Assembly (NCBI GenBank): GCA_037178675.1
Contig: JAYMGJ010000167.1
Location: 41,818 to 105,817 of the forward strand
Length of the DNA stretch: 64,000 nucleotides
Reading direction: 5' to 3'
Origin: Scleroderma bovista
Lineage: Eukaryota > Basidiomycota > Agaricomycetes > Boletales > Sclerodermataceae
A program made the position numbers and the translations under genes. This document shows, piece by piece, positions 35,792 to 47,926 of this stretch (position 1 is its first letter; every line of letters begins with the position of its first letter). The notes under the pieces are model-generated. The model saw nothing but the letters and a program-made list of their open reading frames with translations, did not search any database and had not been told where the DNA came from.

Positions 35792-38700
35792 CATCAGGAA
35801 AATCATTTTGCTATATAGCATAGCCACTAAGGTACCAAGCCTATTAGAGGCTCAATTGTAATATATTGCATCAGGCACCTGATATGGAGTGCTATCAAGG
35901 TGTCACTTTGTGACAGATAGCACATGGCTGCCACTATTGCTAACAGCATCATCCTGATAGCTCACCATAGTCATTATAGCCCATGTTCATGCTATGTATC
36001 TTTGAGAGTCCAGGTAGCCTACATTGACAGTGTCCTAAGTCACCCATTCACATTATAGTATTAAACTTGACAAGAGCCAAGCAAGTTTATTAAGTAGGAT
36101 GTGTAACTAAGCAATACAATACATAGAGATCATGAAGGTTGACACCTGTCTGGGCACCCACACGATTTGCACCCGGTATAGTGAATATTTAGCAGTAAAT
36201 TCTATTTATTATTACCAGCTATTACATGGATGGTAATACTAATTGTGCTGGGTCATTGTCACCATCATCCTGGTGGTGGTGGTGGTGGTGGTGTCAAGTC
36301 ATTGACGATTGCTGCCTGTCACCATTGTGCTGGTGCTGACACTGCCGTTGTCATCGTGCTGGGTGCAGGGGTCGCCATTGTCCTGGTGGTGGTGATCATG
36401 GCATCGACGCTGGTGGTGATCACTGCCTGTCGTCTTTGTGCTGGTGCTGGTGATGCCACCGCCATTGTCATTGTGCTGGGTGGAGGAGTCCATTGTCACT
36501 GTTGTCCTGGTGGTGGTGGTGGTGGTGGTGGTCGCAGCATTGTGCTGGTGCTGGTGACACCACGTCATCGTCATAGTGCTGGGGTGGAGAGGTCATCACG
36601 GTCGACACTAGTGGTGAGTGCCAACCATGATCGTCGTGCTAGAGCTGGTGGCGCCACTGTCGTTGTTGCCATTTTCGTTGTCTGGTGATGGTGGTGGTGT
36701 TCAACGCTGATGAGTGGCTGTGGACATGATCGTCTCGTCGAATGGACAGTGATGATGGAGGAGGTGGTAAGAAGGACTTACACAGTAGTAGTGGCGAACA
36801 CCATTGTGCTGGTCCATCCTGGTGGTATAAATGGTGGGTCATTGTCATTGTCATGCTGGTGGCGAAACACTTGTAATTGTCATCAGAATTTGAGGATACA
36901 ACACACCTGATAAGCCCAGATCGGTGTTGGAGTCGCAAAATGTGTGCTGTGATTGGAGTGGACAAGATCGTGAATGAGCAGATGCATACTGGAAGGTGCA
37001 AGATGTGAGATGTTGTGGCAGTAGTGATGAGATTGATGGGACTTGGGCAAAATTTTTGGGGAATGTGTGATTACATCAGCATGTTGAACTTTTTCCTTAA
37101 TGCTCACCACCACACAGAGGCCTCGTCACCCAACACTTCCTCCTTTGTCTTGGGTCACGACGGACTCGAGACAGTCCAACAAAGCAAGAGCAAGGCAACA
37201 GTAATAGTCTTTTGAAGTCCCTGTGCAGCCGCCTCACTGACGAAGACCACACAAGCAGGTAAGTATGGACCTCAACAACGATTACAAAGACCATGACAAC
37301 AACAAAGTAGAACAAAGTCCTGAGGTGCACGTCGCAATGAGCGTCATGGTGAGTTTTGACCTAGCTACAAAGGACCCTCAACTGACCCCTGCATTGCAAG
37401 GCAGTGTCACCGTTGACTGACTACACCCAGCCACTCTCTGAGCTAGCGCTGGACGAGTTCATCACAAAGGCACTCACCCAGATTCCACCATTCTTCTAAG
37501 CAACCAGCGACGAGTCAGCCAGGCTAGCCAAGCAGAATCAACGGCTGCAGAAGTGGTGGTGGCTGCCCTTTCGGTACGAATGGAGGTTTTTTTTCATTTT
37601 GTTTATTATCTGTTCTTGCAGGTTCTCTGCATGCATGTACTTGCAGAGTACGATTGTGTCCCCGTAGGTACATTTTCCTTCATCTTGTTTGTGATATATA
37701 TTATTACAGGTGCTTTGACAATGGGTTATGATGACTACTGCCGCCACACCTGTGCCACCTGCGAGACAACAGTACCGATGACAACGACAACTGCCACCAC
37801 ATCTCCTGCCACTTCCACAACACCACAAGGAGATGATGTTCGTCGATCACGTGGTAAGTCTCCCACATCCGTCACCATCACCACTGACGTCTACCACAGT
37901 CCACTACCACTGCAAGGACATGACAACGATGTTTGTCGGTCACCCAGTAAGTCCTCACTGCCACCGTCACCACTGACCACAATGATGACAACGACCTCCA
38001 CAGGGACCCGACGATGATGTTCATGGTAAGTTCCCCCCTCCCTCCATCACCATCGTCACCACTGACAACAACAATGTTTGCTGTAAGCCTCTTCCACCAC
38101 CACCACCGCCATCACCACTGACAATGACGTTCGCAGTAAGTCCCCCCTTCCACCACCACCACCATTGTCACCACTGACAACAACAACAATGACCAAAAGG
38201 GCACAACAACAATGTTTGCAGTAAGTCTCCTCCCTTTTGCCACCATCATCACCACTGATGATGATGACGTTCATAGTGGGTCCCCCTTCCACCACCACTG
38301 CAGACAACTGCATGGCCCTGTTCGCCATGCACTACCACTGTAGATGATGGCATTTTTTATGTTGCCACTGTTTGCCATGACACACTGTTTACCATGCTCT
38401 GCCACCACAAAGACTGGCATTCATTGCCACCTGGTGGATCGACAACGGGGGATGGATCAGATTGGTTCATAGTAGCTAGCTCTGTCAAGTACTATTGATT
38501 TAATTACATTCTGGGGATTGTGCTGTGTACTGCCTGACTGAGAAATGTAGTCTATGTTGTGTTATACTGCTGTGATAGAAGTGGCAATGGAAGTATATGA
38601 ATTCATGATAGAAGGTGAGGGGTCTATATCACAATATATAGTCTTGGTAGCCTACATAGCAGCCCTGCTACATTGAATATATATTTATATGTCAGGCTAT

Positions 38701-38829
38701 GGCTACTATGGAGTACTATGGATTTCATAGCTGTTGCTATGCTGCCTTTATATTGGGTACTTGTCAATGGTGCTTTGACTGCTATAGAGGCTACATAGTA
38801 CTACATTGACATGTGTTTTTTTCCTGATG
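35792..38829. mobile_element. 3-kb non-autonomous DNA transposon, CATCAGGAAAA ends
   Basis: Inserted into the copia RNase H: the left end reads CATCAGGAAAATC and the right end TTTTTTTCCTGATG, an 11-bp terminal inverted repeat. Compared with the intact copy at 24250-24270 ('ctattcttcattg'), the duplication is TC, 2 bp. The subterminal 200 bp at each end are rich in ctatgg/ccatag words. The middle has a GGT/GTG-rich block (36250-36700) and a CCA/CAC-rich block (37790-38330), opposite in strand sense and able to pair in part. No transposase is present. The right end resembles 51149-51160, downstream of the Plavaka gene. Confidence 0.8.
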
Positions 38830-38991
38830 TCTTCATTGATGGTGCTGAGAATCCCACCGATCTGCTCACCAAGAACTTACCCCGCAAGAAATTCGTGAGG
38901 TTCAGAGCTCAACTAGACTTACAGTTTCCCTCTGGCAGCATCTAGCGCCTTATTTGCTGAAGTGCTCTACGTGCAGCACAGCGAGGGGGAG

Positions 38992-39133
38992 TGTTGAAGT
39001 CGCACGTGCACCCAGCATAAACCATCAACAAAGTGCGCACAAGACTGCGACCCATATTAGTGTAGACTTAGTAATAGTCCTCTTTAGAGTAGATGTTACA
39101 TGTCACGTGTCACGTGTCACAGTCACATGTCAC
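38992..39133 (+). mobile_element. start of the copia 3' LTR (LTR-1), truncated
   Basis: TGTTGAAGTCGCACGTGCAC follows the polypurine tract GCGAGGGGGAG. It matches the first 140 bp of the LTR at 24100-23862 and stops at the insertion beginning 39134. Confidence 0.8.
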
Positions 39134-40040
39134 TGTCATATCCATACTTTTCCAGTCGCAACTCCGGTCTAACCATGGCCCGCCTGACCTCTCCTTAGGC
39201 ATAGATGCAACTCCGGATCTAGTCCGGCCATCTCCAGCCCTATAGCTGCACTCCAGCTCAACTCTGGTCACTACGTCCATCTCCGCCTCAGGACTAACCC
39301 CTGTCTTCCTACAGACAGATCTGCGGTCTAACTCCTCCATGTCGGACCTGTACCTACCACTAGTCGCTACTCTGGTTTCAGTCCAGCTACTCCCTTAGCC
39401 TTGTCTGCGACGTAGCCCAACTCCGGCTGGTACATCCAACTCCGGCTCAGTTCTGCTCCTGCTCCTGCTCCACTTCCTCTGTCAGGTCCACCAAAGGCTT
39501 AGGACATTTCCATGTCCAACTCCGGACCTTCCTCCGGCTACTCCGCCCTTCCTCCACCTGTGCACTCCCTCCGCTCTTGCACTTCCTCCGGTCGTGCACT
39601 TCCTCCGGTCGTGCACTTCCTCTGGTCCCACTTCCTCCAGTCCCACTTCCTCCAGTCCTGGACATCGCTCCGGACTTAACATTAGTTAAGTCCACCTCTG
39701 ACCCTTACCTGTCCTCTTCCGACCTAGTTCCCTTGTCCCTGCTTTTCCTCCGTCGTCCCTGTAACTCTAGTTCCCCGTGTCTGCTTCCACTCCGGTTTAT
39801 TTTCCTGTCCCTGGTTTGTTTTCCTGTACCTGCTTTATTTTCCTGTCCGTTTCTGCTCTGTCCCTTGTCCCAACTAAGGTGTTTACTTGTCACCGTATAT
39901 ACTCACCTCTAGTCTCTTTACTATATAAACTACCATACTCTGGCCTAGTAGATCCTTAGATCAAATCTCGACTAAGATACTCCCCACTCTGTACTACCCA
40001 TTATGCTCTCCTAATCCATCTGTTCATCTGAACTCAATCC
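39134..40040 (-). mobile_element. partial inverted copy of LTR-3
   Basis: The reverse complement of the last ~900 bp of the solo LTR at 34177-35422, starting TGTCATATCCATACTTTTCC and running to about 'ctcctaatccatctgttc'. Its other end (with GTCTTGACA) is missing, so no duplication can be checked. It interrupts the copia 3' LTR after 39133. Confidence 0.8.
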
Positions 40041-40492
40041 AAGTCCATAAAATACTCACTCATCGCAATCGCATATGTGTTGGTCTCTCCCATCCAGCAG
40101 TAATACTTTCTTGCATGCCAGAGACCAATTTTGTCAAGCACCTACAATCTCCGCCTTGCTTCTGGGTGCTACTCCGACGAAAAGGGGGACAAGTCCGATG
40201 GGAGGAGGTACAACTCCGAAAGGACGAGACGCAAGTCTGACATAGAGGAGGACAAGTCCTACAGAGGAGGAGTTCAGCACCTGAAGAAGAGAAAGGAAGA
40301 CATAGGGGGTGAGGGCATTGGCTTCAGCTTATGTGCTGTGCCCTTGGACAGGCTCAGCCCTCATATTTTGGAGGAGCGGCGGAGTGATGGAGGAGTAGGA
40401 GGAGGAACTTAGAGCCAGACAGAAGCAAGATGAGGACGGGGCTTTGTTGATATTTGTACTAAGGTATGAGGAAATACACAGAGGCTATGTAA
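40041..40492 (+). other. purine-rich fragment with unassigned ORF
   Basis: Sequence with 'gacaagtcc' and 'ggaggagg' repeats and an ORF at 40131-40412 without a recognised motif. Its composition is that of an LTR-retrotransposon end, but no ends or duplications are seen. Confidence 0.35.
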
Positions 40493-43035
40493 TTAATTGA
40501 AGAACATATTTCCTGACCATCCATTACGGTTATTCACCCACTTGTCGAACTCCCTATCTGTTTGCATGATAAATGAACAGCGACAGCCACTGTAAGTCAT
40601 GTTGAAGTGCGTGGTCTCTGCAGACCGGAAAACCACGATGTCCCCATTCCTGAGTGGGAGAACCAGACCCTGCTCCACTAGGACCAGAGCCCTGCCATTA
40701 AACTCACCCACCGGCATCACCAAACATAGCTCTTTATCGAAGGAGTCCCTATGCGCTAGCATGCTGACATTGAGGTTGACCACCAGAGATGACATGGGGC
40801 TAAATGGGCCATGTAAGGCCCCAGGGAGCATGTCAATTGCCTCCCTGAGCCTGCCATACTCATCTTGTAAGTGACTTTCAAACTTTGGAATCACAGTGAA
40901 TAGTTGGCTAGAATAGTTGGCCGTGAACTCACCACTTCACATATCCATGCAAACATGTCCTCAAATCCAAATGTAATGTTGTCATATAGTGCCCTGTACT
41001 TCTCCATGTCACGGCATTGATAAGGTATCATTTGTGTGATGTTTATGGAGGTCCTATCAGCGCGTTGAAGCATGTGAGGGTGGGTATCCTGGGGCACATC
41101 AACGCCCTAGTGTCCAAATTCATGCATGGTCAGAATAGGATGGTTGAAGCCCACTTACCTTGGGAGTATACCTATTATACCAGCTAAAATGAATGCAATC
41201 AAATGGTACATCTTCATCCCCCAAGCCATCCACATCGATAATGCACTCCTGCCCGCCCAAGGATGTAATCAACCTTGGAAACAATGATTCCTTCATGGCT
41301 TCTGGCATGGCCGTACAAATGAAAGCCATGAGAGAGCCATCGGAATTCTGAATCTTCAATGCCCTAGGTTTGGTCAGCAGCATGGTTCCTTGCTTCAGAT
41401 GGAATATAACTGTTTGCTACTTTGCAGCCTTGAGGATAAAAGTTGCAGAGCTTGTGATGATGTTCAGGAGTTTCCTTGTAAGACATGCAAATAAACTTAC
41501 TACTGTCTGCAGTTGCACAACGTCAGTAATGAGATTCCCCTTTGAGGATAATGCTCGTTGTTCACTAGTCCATAATCGGTTCCTCACAGGATCTTGTTCT
41601 GCAGGAAAGGCAAGGTTGTGAGGGAAGAGCTGGTTGTACGATGTGTGAATGACGTCAACATTGAGAATTGATACACGTGAGCCTTGTGTGAGGGTGGTAA
41701 TGCTGGCAGAAGGAGAGGAGGTGGGTGAAGGTGAGGATCTGCATGACTGGGGGATGGGAACATCGTCATCGTCGAAAAAAATCGGTATACGGCACAATTT
41801 CCAGGCAGTTCGTGAACACCGGGGTAAGCAAAAGTCCCTGTGTATTTTTGCATCCAAGTCCTGAACAAGATGAAAGAAACAACAACTCACTGCACTTCCA
41901 GTGTATCAAACTTCCTGTCCGAGTCCGTCAAAATTGTGCAGTCCAAAATTCTTCTGTCAACACCAAGCCTCAGAGGAAGTTCTTCCCTCATGCAAGCTAT
42001 TGTTGGGATGATACCCTGTGTGATGAGCTTGCTCTCCTCTGTAATGCATCAAGGAAGCAGATCAAAGGCAGTAGATCAAGGTACCCATGGATCAGTGGAG
42101 AAACGAGCCACTCACCCACTCCAGCAGATACTGGAACCCTCAACATCTTCGCTAAGTCAGATACCATACACCAGGAGACTCTCATTAAGCACCACCTCAG
42201 ATTAAGTCCAGCTAGTATCAGCAGAATATAAAGCGTGCCGCCTGCTGCAATATGAACACACTTCTGTCCTAGGTGGACCCACTCAATAAATGTTTTCTTC
42301 AGCGGATGTTGCTCGAGGATGGCGACGTGCTGTTTCCACAACTTGCCGATGGTGGATGGATCATCAACGCTATTCCATCCCTTCAGCAGGCTAAACAGTT
42401 GCCGGCGTCAGACAAGATATAGCCAATGAATGGTGACTCACCTTTGGCACTTAAAGGCAAGTTGAATATGTACCAACATGCCGTGGAAAGTGCTCACTAC
42501 GGTGCTAATCTTGTCTCTTGCACAAAGTGATAAGATCGTAGCTAGAGATCCATTGTGATTCAATGCACTGGATCCCAGTGTACCCTGGACGTCCAAGTTC
42601 CTCATGGCCTCTATCCATGACCATGGGTCTTCCGACCCGTATCCATCAAATTGAACAGTCGCAAATTGTAATAACAAACCTCTGACATCAAGGTTGGTAA
42701 CAGTTGTGATGTCTTGGTTTCTTGTCGAGCTGGTTTTGACTCAGAGGGCATGGCCATTCCATGCTGCAGGAGGAGCAGGAGGATGGAACTGATTAGTACT
42801 ACACTAAAGAAGCAGTACCTTGGCACACACCTTCAGACGCTGATCCTGGGGCTAGCCGACACTCACAACTAGGCAGTGGAGAGGGAGGAGCAGTCAGTGA
42901 AGAAATGATGGTGGTTAGTCGCCCATGCAGTGACTCATATAGCATTGGAGAATGATACCGTGGCTGTGCATGTAAAGCTTGTAAAAGTATGTTCAATTCT
43001 TCCTTGGTCAGTTGCAGCCAATATGATCCAGACAT
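40493..43035 (-). CDS. 2OG-Fe(II) dioxygenase, fungal TET/JBP-related type
   Basis: Minus-strand gene with about ten exons; ATG at 43035 gives MSGSYWLQLTKEELNILLQA. Recognisable middle exons are 42446-42677 (QFATVQFDGYGSEDPWSWIE), about 42000-42400, 41417-41880 and 41155-41383. The exon at 41092-40946 ends FGFEDMFAWICEV; a 53-bp intron leads to the last exon. That exon has LVVNLNVSMLAHRDSFDKEL with metal His and Asp in HRD, then LRNGDIVVFRSAETTHFN with the distal His, YSGCRCSF with the Arg, and the stop at 40493. The NLNVSxxAHRD ... GD ... THFN ... NGW pattern is common in agaricomycete proteins of the TET/JBP-like superfamily. The N-terminal ~600 residues have no recognised domain. The downstream exons are open; some middle joins are unresolved. 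It lies head to head with the FunK1-like gene. Confidence 0.65.
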
Positions 43036-43389
43036 CACTGGCAGAGGTGAGTACAGGGAGCAGAAATCCCGATTTGATGTTCCTAATTTAGAAGTAGTTG
43101 TGTGGCAGCATCATTTAACCACCATGGTTACCAGTGGCTTCTCAGCAACTTGGCATTGTCAGGCCTGGCTCCAAGCACTGAGCAACTCACCCGCATAACA
43201 AACTCTTCTCTAGTTCTCCTCTATCAAGTTGTGTGAATCACAGCATTCCATAGTGGCAGATTTCACTGTTCAGCACTGTCAGCCACATTCACTTGGCATT
43301 CACTGCCACAATTACCATTCTAAGTACTTGTTTCTCAGCAATTCTGGTGGCTGGGTACACCGTCTCACACATATCTTTGTCCCTACTCT

Positions 43390-46300
43390 GATCAACTGGC
43401 CTAACCCTTTCGATGTCGGTGAGTTTCCCACAAATGTCACTGCCCAGAGGGTCGAAACCTTGCTGATCTCCATTTCTAGTCGGTTATGTCCGTACAATGA
43501 GAATTCCGCTGATCTGTGAGTGTTCACAAGTGCTATTGTCTCATTAATGTTTTGTTGACAGTTTATTTGTTTTTAAGCTTTTGTCTTATCTCTCTGCCGC
43601 AGAAAGTGTGGAGACCCAACAGGAAGATATGCGAAAGCACTTACTTAGTGAGGTAAACTCCATGATCGAGCCACAACTCAATGATATTGAAGAATGGATA
43701 CAGAAAGGGCTACCCTCTGTGTTTGCAAGCGACGCTTTCAAGAGAATCGTAGCACACCTTGAAGCAGATGGAACCTACATCCATGAAGCTGGAGATAAGG
43801 ATGCATGGAAGGATGGTTGTCTCCATTCCAAGGATGTGCCAAAGGACAATGCGGTGGTGCAGGCTGCAAAGGCTGAATGGCTGAATGGTCTGGTAGAGAA
43901 GGTATGGCACACTTTACATGGATTTCAGACCATGCTTCTTTTGAAACCAGGCTATGTCAATAGTGAAAGACGAGTTTCTGGACGACCACGAGTTGCAGAC
44001 CATTCGATTGCTGCGTAAATGGATCAGCTCTTCAAACACCCTGGTGCATGGTTTATGCAAACCTGACCTCCTTGTCGTTCCCATTGACCTGGCTGACAAG
44101 ATGGCTGAAAAACCCATCACCTTTGAAGAAATTGCCACATCCTGTGAGGTCAAGTATACTGCTTCCACTTCACTCCGCAGTTGGGCACGTATGCAGGCAT
44201 CCAAGATTGCCTTGTTTTGTATGTGGAAGCAGGTCGATCGCTCCTACTACCTCGCTTTCTCTCTCTGCGGCAGCCTCCTCACCATCTTCCAATTTATGAG
44301 AGGAGGTCCACGAGTGTCACCCCCTGATGACATCGATCTTCACCCCAAATTTTTCATTCGCCTCCTACTCACAATATCTGTTGGTGATTCTCTTTGGCTA
44401 GGCTATGATCCCTGGGTGATAGACGCGGTAATAGGGAATCGTCGATGCAAGCAGGTGACATTGCATGGAAACAGGATAGTATTTCCGGGGGACGGTGACA
44501 TCAACCCTGTCGAGGTCACAACCTTCACTCTGATTCACCCCATTTTCATGGTGTACGGCCTCAAGGGCAGAGGGACTTGAATTTGGCTGGCTGAGGACGC
44601 ATGCCATCGTTACTACGTCTTGAAAGACTGTTGGCTGCCAAGGACGTGGGCCAATGATGTCACCCTCCATCACCTCCTCCAGGACAAGTCACGCTGTAAA
44701 AGGTAGGTTCCGGAAGGGTGCAAAACAGGTACGCCCAAGGGAACTGGGTCTGGCTCAAACTGGTAGAGTCGGAAAAGCGAAGGAAGGTGCACAGAGCACT
44801 CGGACTAGCAAGGAGTGGGGTGTGACGAGCAGCGCAGTGGAAAAGAGAGTGGACAAGAGAGTGCGAGGTGCGCCCTGGTCAAAAGCCTAGAGAGTTCCCT
44901 AGAGAGCGGAGGAGAGACGTATGCAAAAGTGAGGGACACACGGCGAAAGACAAAACAATATGACAAAACAAGCGAATACGATAAAATGCGACGACGAGAC
45001 CTTGAACAAACTGAAACCTCACGTAGAAGCTGGGGCTCTTACTCTGCTATGAGGGGGAGAAAAAGAGTGTTGTATTCTTCCAGGGTAAGGTATATGTGGC
45101 CCTAGGACCAATGTACGGAACATAAGGGTCAGGAAACACTGTAGCGCTCCAAGCGCGTCTAAGTGGTAACTCTAGTCTAAATAAGGGAAATGGTGCGCAC
45201 TCTGGCGCTATCTGACGTAATGAAAGGGGTCCACAACCGAGTAACAGGCACCTGAGCATCAACAAATGACATAAAGAAGTGGGAAACTCTAACAAGGGAG
45301 ATGGGTGCGAAGACGTACCCATGACGCGAAGTGTACGAAAGAGGGAGGACCGGAACAGCTTAACAGGGTCGCGGGTGGTTGCGTTTGCATGCGAGTGAGC
45401 GAGGGTGGTCGAGTCGGGTCCTACTTGAGCTTGGGCGAGCGTTCAGGTGGTCTGTGCATTGAGTCGCGGTTTCACCCGTGTGAGTGATCGGGCGCACAGC
45501 AGCCACGGATGCACTCGCACGAGCGAGCAAGTCGGGTGTGACGTGATCGAACAGATGCGAGTGGATGGGCGAGCATGCGGGTCGGACGGGATGCGATCGG
45601 GTGGTCTGCGAGTCGAGTCGTGGCTACACCCGTGCGAGCGATCGGGCGCACAGCAGCCGCGGATACACTCGCACAAGAGAGAACGCGAGCGGGTTGGACG
45701 TGACGTGACCGAGTGCGATGCGAGACGAGTCACGACTACACCCGTGCGAGTGAGCGAGTCGGGTGTGATGCGATCGAACAGATGCGAGTGGACGGGCAAG
45801 CATGTGGGTCAGATGGGATGCAATTGGGTGATCTGCGAGTCGAGTTGCGGCTACACCCGTACGAGCGATCGGGCGCACGGCAGCCATGGATACACTTGCC
45901 CGAGAGAGAACACGAGCGGGTTGGACGCGACGTGATCGAGTGCGATGCGAGAAGAGTCGCGACTACACCCGTGCGAGTGATTGGGCGCGCAGCAGCCATG
46001 GATGCACTCGCGCGAGCGAGCGAGCGAGTCGGGTGTGATGCGATCGAACAGATGCAAGCAGACGGGCTAGTATGCGGGTCAGATGCGATGCGATCGGGGG
46101 GGTGTGCCTTACTGCGGGGGCGCGTCTAGGTGGGTCTCTCGCAGGGCTTAGGGTGTGACAGCTAGGGAGCTGTGCGCCTAGAGACCCGGGTGTCTCTACA
46201 ACGCAAAGACATGGAGTTTGCTGTTGAAGTTAGAGGTAGCGATTATGAAGTGATATTTGGCAAAGAAGACTCATACCACATCTTCGACAACCCCCTCTTC

Positions 46301-47722
46301 GAAGAAATCAAATACAGTGGCACTCTCAATGGTATTCCTACACTGGTGTGCTGGGATGAGGTGCGACGATCAAATGGATCCGGAACTCTGGTGCCAGAAA
46401 CCACCAGGATGTTACTCGGTCTTCCACCCATGGTTTCGATACCAGAATGCGCACAGTTCAAGGACCGGCTACATTTGAGGGCAGCATTTGCTGAGTGTGG
46501 GATAGGAATTGCTTGGTTTTCTTGTGTGAGGGAATTTTTCAATGCTATGATGGGCATCTTAGTTGGTATGTTCAAATGCCGGCAATGGGTTGGACCAGTG
46601 CTAATAGGATCCTTCTTGCTAGGCCATTTCAATGGTTATGTCCATAGGAAGGTCCTTCAGAGTGACGTCAGCGATACGAATGTCTGGTTACGGATCCCTA
46701 AGCCAGAGCTGGAGTACGTCGTGCCAGACTGGCCAGAAGATAAGGGACCAGAGTGGTCCCCCGATGGACAGGATTACTAGGTGACTGGGGATATGGCATA
46801 GACTGCAGTGATGGCGTGTCTAGACAGAGAGATAACTCATGTTTCATCATGGTCAGTATTCTTTGCATTAGTTGCTGGACTAGCGGTTCACTTATTCCAA
46901 ACTCTACAGGGTACCTTCCCTTTCCAGGCAGTGCAAATCATGGCATGGGAAGCAAGGCTTTCGTGGGCTGGAGAGTTTACAGGGCACTCCATACTGCACG
47001 ATTTGGAAGTGTTGGTATGGTTCATGTGGGTCTTCTGCATCAACATGGATGGACCCTTCAACAAGAGGAGATTCAAGTGTGGAGACTTTGACAAGCCACC
47101 TCACCTAAGTTCGGCCACGAAACACATCAAACTGGAGGCACTGGGCAGTGCCAGCTCAAAATCGAAATCACGAAGGAGCAAAGGCGCCGCTGGTGTAGGG
47201 AATACTACCCCCAAAATGCCATCCATTCCCCCTGCACCTGCTGCTGCTAGCAGTAGCTCGAATGCCCAAGATAAGCCCCCCTGCTGGTCACGTCCTGGGC
47301 TCCATTCCGAATCAACTAGAGATGTGGCGTGGCAGAAGATTGGGATGACGTTCCAGAGGTTACAATTCACTGCATTCTTGAGCCCTTACTTTGCCAAGCA
47401 TGACTCGGTCATTTGAGGCTTCTGGGACCTCATCAAATTATTTGCTTGGCAGGAGGTGGAAGACGTACATCGAAATGTGGTGAGACAGCCCCCAACACCT
47501 ATGGCATACAGGGCAGTAGTGGACATCATTAAAGAAATAAGAGATGGGATCAATGTGACAATGGATGGCCCACCGTTGACAGAAGAATTTGAGAGGGCCC
47601 GTGCAGAGTTTTCAGCATTATTGAGGAAAGGACACCTGGAGATGCCGCTACTTGGGAATAGGGCAGGGCCATCAGGATCGCAATCACAGAGTAAGAAGAG
47701 GTCTCTGAATAATGACGATTGA
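43390..47722 (+). pseudogene. FunK1-type fungal protein kinase, split by a solo LTR
   Basis: Fungal-specific kinase family. The N-terminal part has GEFPTNVTAQ, a GT-AG intron (about 43519-43603), then KHLLSEVNSMIEPQL. The second part gives MWKQVDRSYYLAFSLCGS, YGLKGRGT, TGA at 44578, then IWLAEDACHRYYVLKDCW with the ATP-binding Lys. The solo LTR (44695-46199) follows; removing it restores the frame DKSR/KDMEF. The rest has NGIPTLVCWDEV, a catalytic loop LQSDVSDTNV (D-x4-N kept, the HRD His replaced), and GLLGDWGYGID in another frame near 46757. A shift then leads to GTFPFQAVQIMAWE, HDLEVLVWFMWV, and a TGA at 47414 before GFWDLIKLF. The C terminus ends at 47722. At least two TGA stops, one frame change and the LTR make it non-functional as it stands. 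Confidence 0.75.
44695..46199 (+). mobile_element. long solo LTR inside the FunK1-type gene
   Basis: TGTAAAAGGTAGGTTCC to GGTGTCTCTAC(A), about 1.5 kb, flanked by CACGC (44690-44694) and AACGC (46200-46204), a 5-bp duplication with one mismatch. The right half is a tandem array with 'acacccgtgcgag' every ~111-116 bp at 45626, 45737, 45853 and 45964. No coding sequence. Confidence 0.75.
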
Positions 47723-47926
47723 GGACAGTATTCGGACAGTGCGTCATTCATACTTCTTACCTTTCCTCTGCATTTGAACAGAATTCGATTGTATTTCGTT
47801 GATTTGTCGCTATTCGTGAACAAATGGTCAAAATGATCATTATTTGTACCAAACAACTTGCTTAACGTGCAATGATCTGAGAAAGTTTTCACTATAGGTA
47901 ACATAGAATTCTAACTTCCTACAGCC

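Larger units (their letters stand above)
30047..38945 (+). pseudogene. Ty1/copia retrotransposon gag-pol, interrupted and decayed
   Basis: Order: gag-like (30047-30950; PAPVQAMIILCKLPPTMEVV, then a Gln-rich and Arg/Lys-rich tail without CCHC knuckle), protease (FWLLDSGASRHF near 31160), integrase zinc finger (HWRFGH, CPGC), integrase core (VHSDLK at 31770, MSDAGGEYKS near 31964, QNGCAERLGRT with the catalytic Glu), Pro-rich linker (32560-33060), RT (LDVWSAYLYGKL; IYVDDALFCG near 33697), and RNase H (ACTDSDWG; STEAEYMAL; RSKHIDIRYHGI). TGA stops lie at 31625, 32522, 33056, 33167, 33260 and 33809. RNase H is split by a solo LTR (34177-35422) and a TIR element (35792-38829). The end ENPTDLLTKNLP resumes at 38832, with the TAG at 38943. 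Confidence 0.92.

Noticed and set aside
36230..36688. ORF with alternating Val/Gly
   Set aside because: Translation of a GGT/GTG-rich low-complexity block in the 3-kb element.
39577..39912. Pro/Leu/Ser-rich ORF
   Set aside because: Lies in the inverted LTR-3 copy; the same sequence in the plus LTR has no matching frame.
45447..46129. Overlapping ORFs with repeated Cys-Asp-Ala motifs
   Set aside because: They are produced by the ~113-bp tandem array inside the solo LTR.
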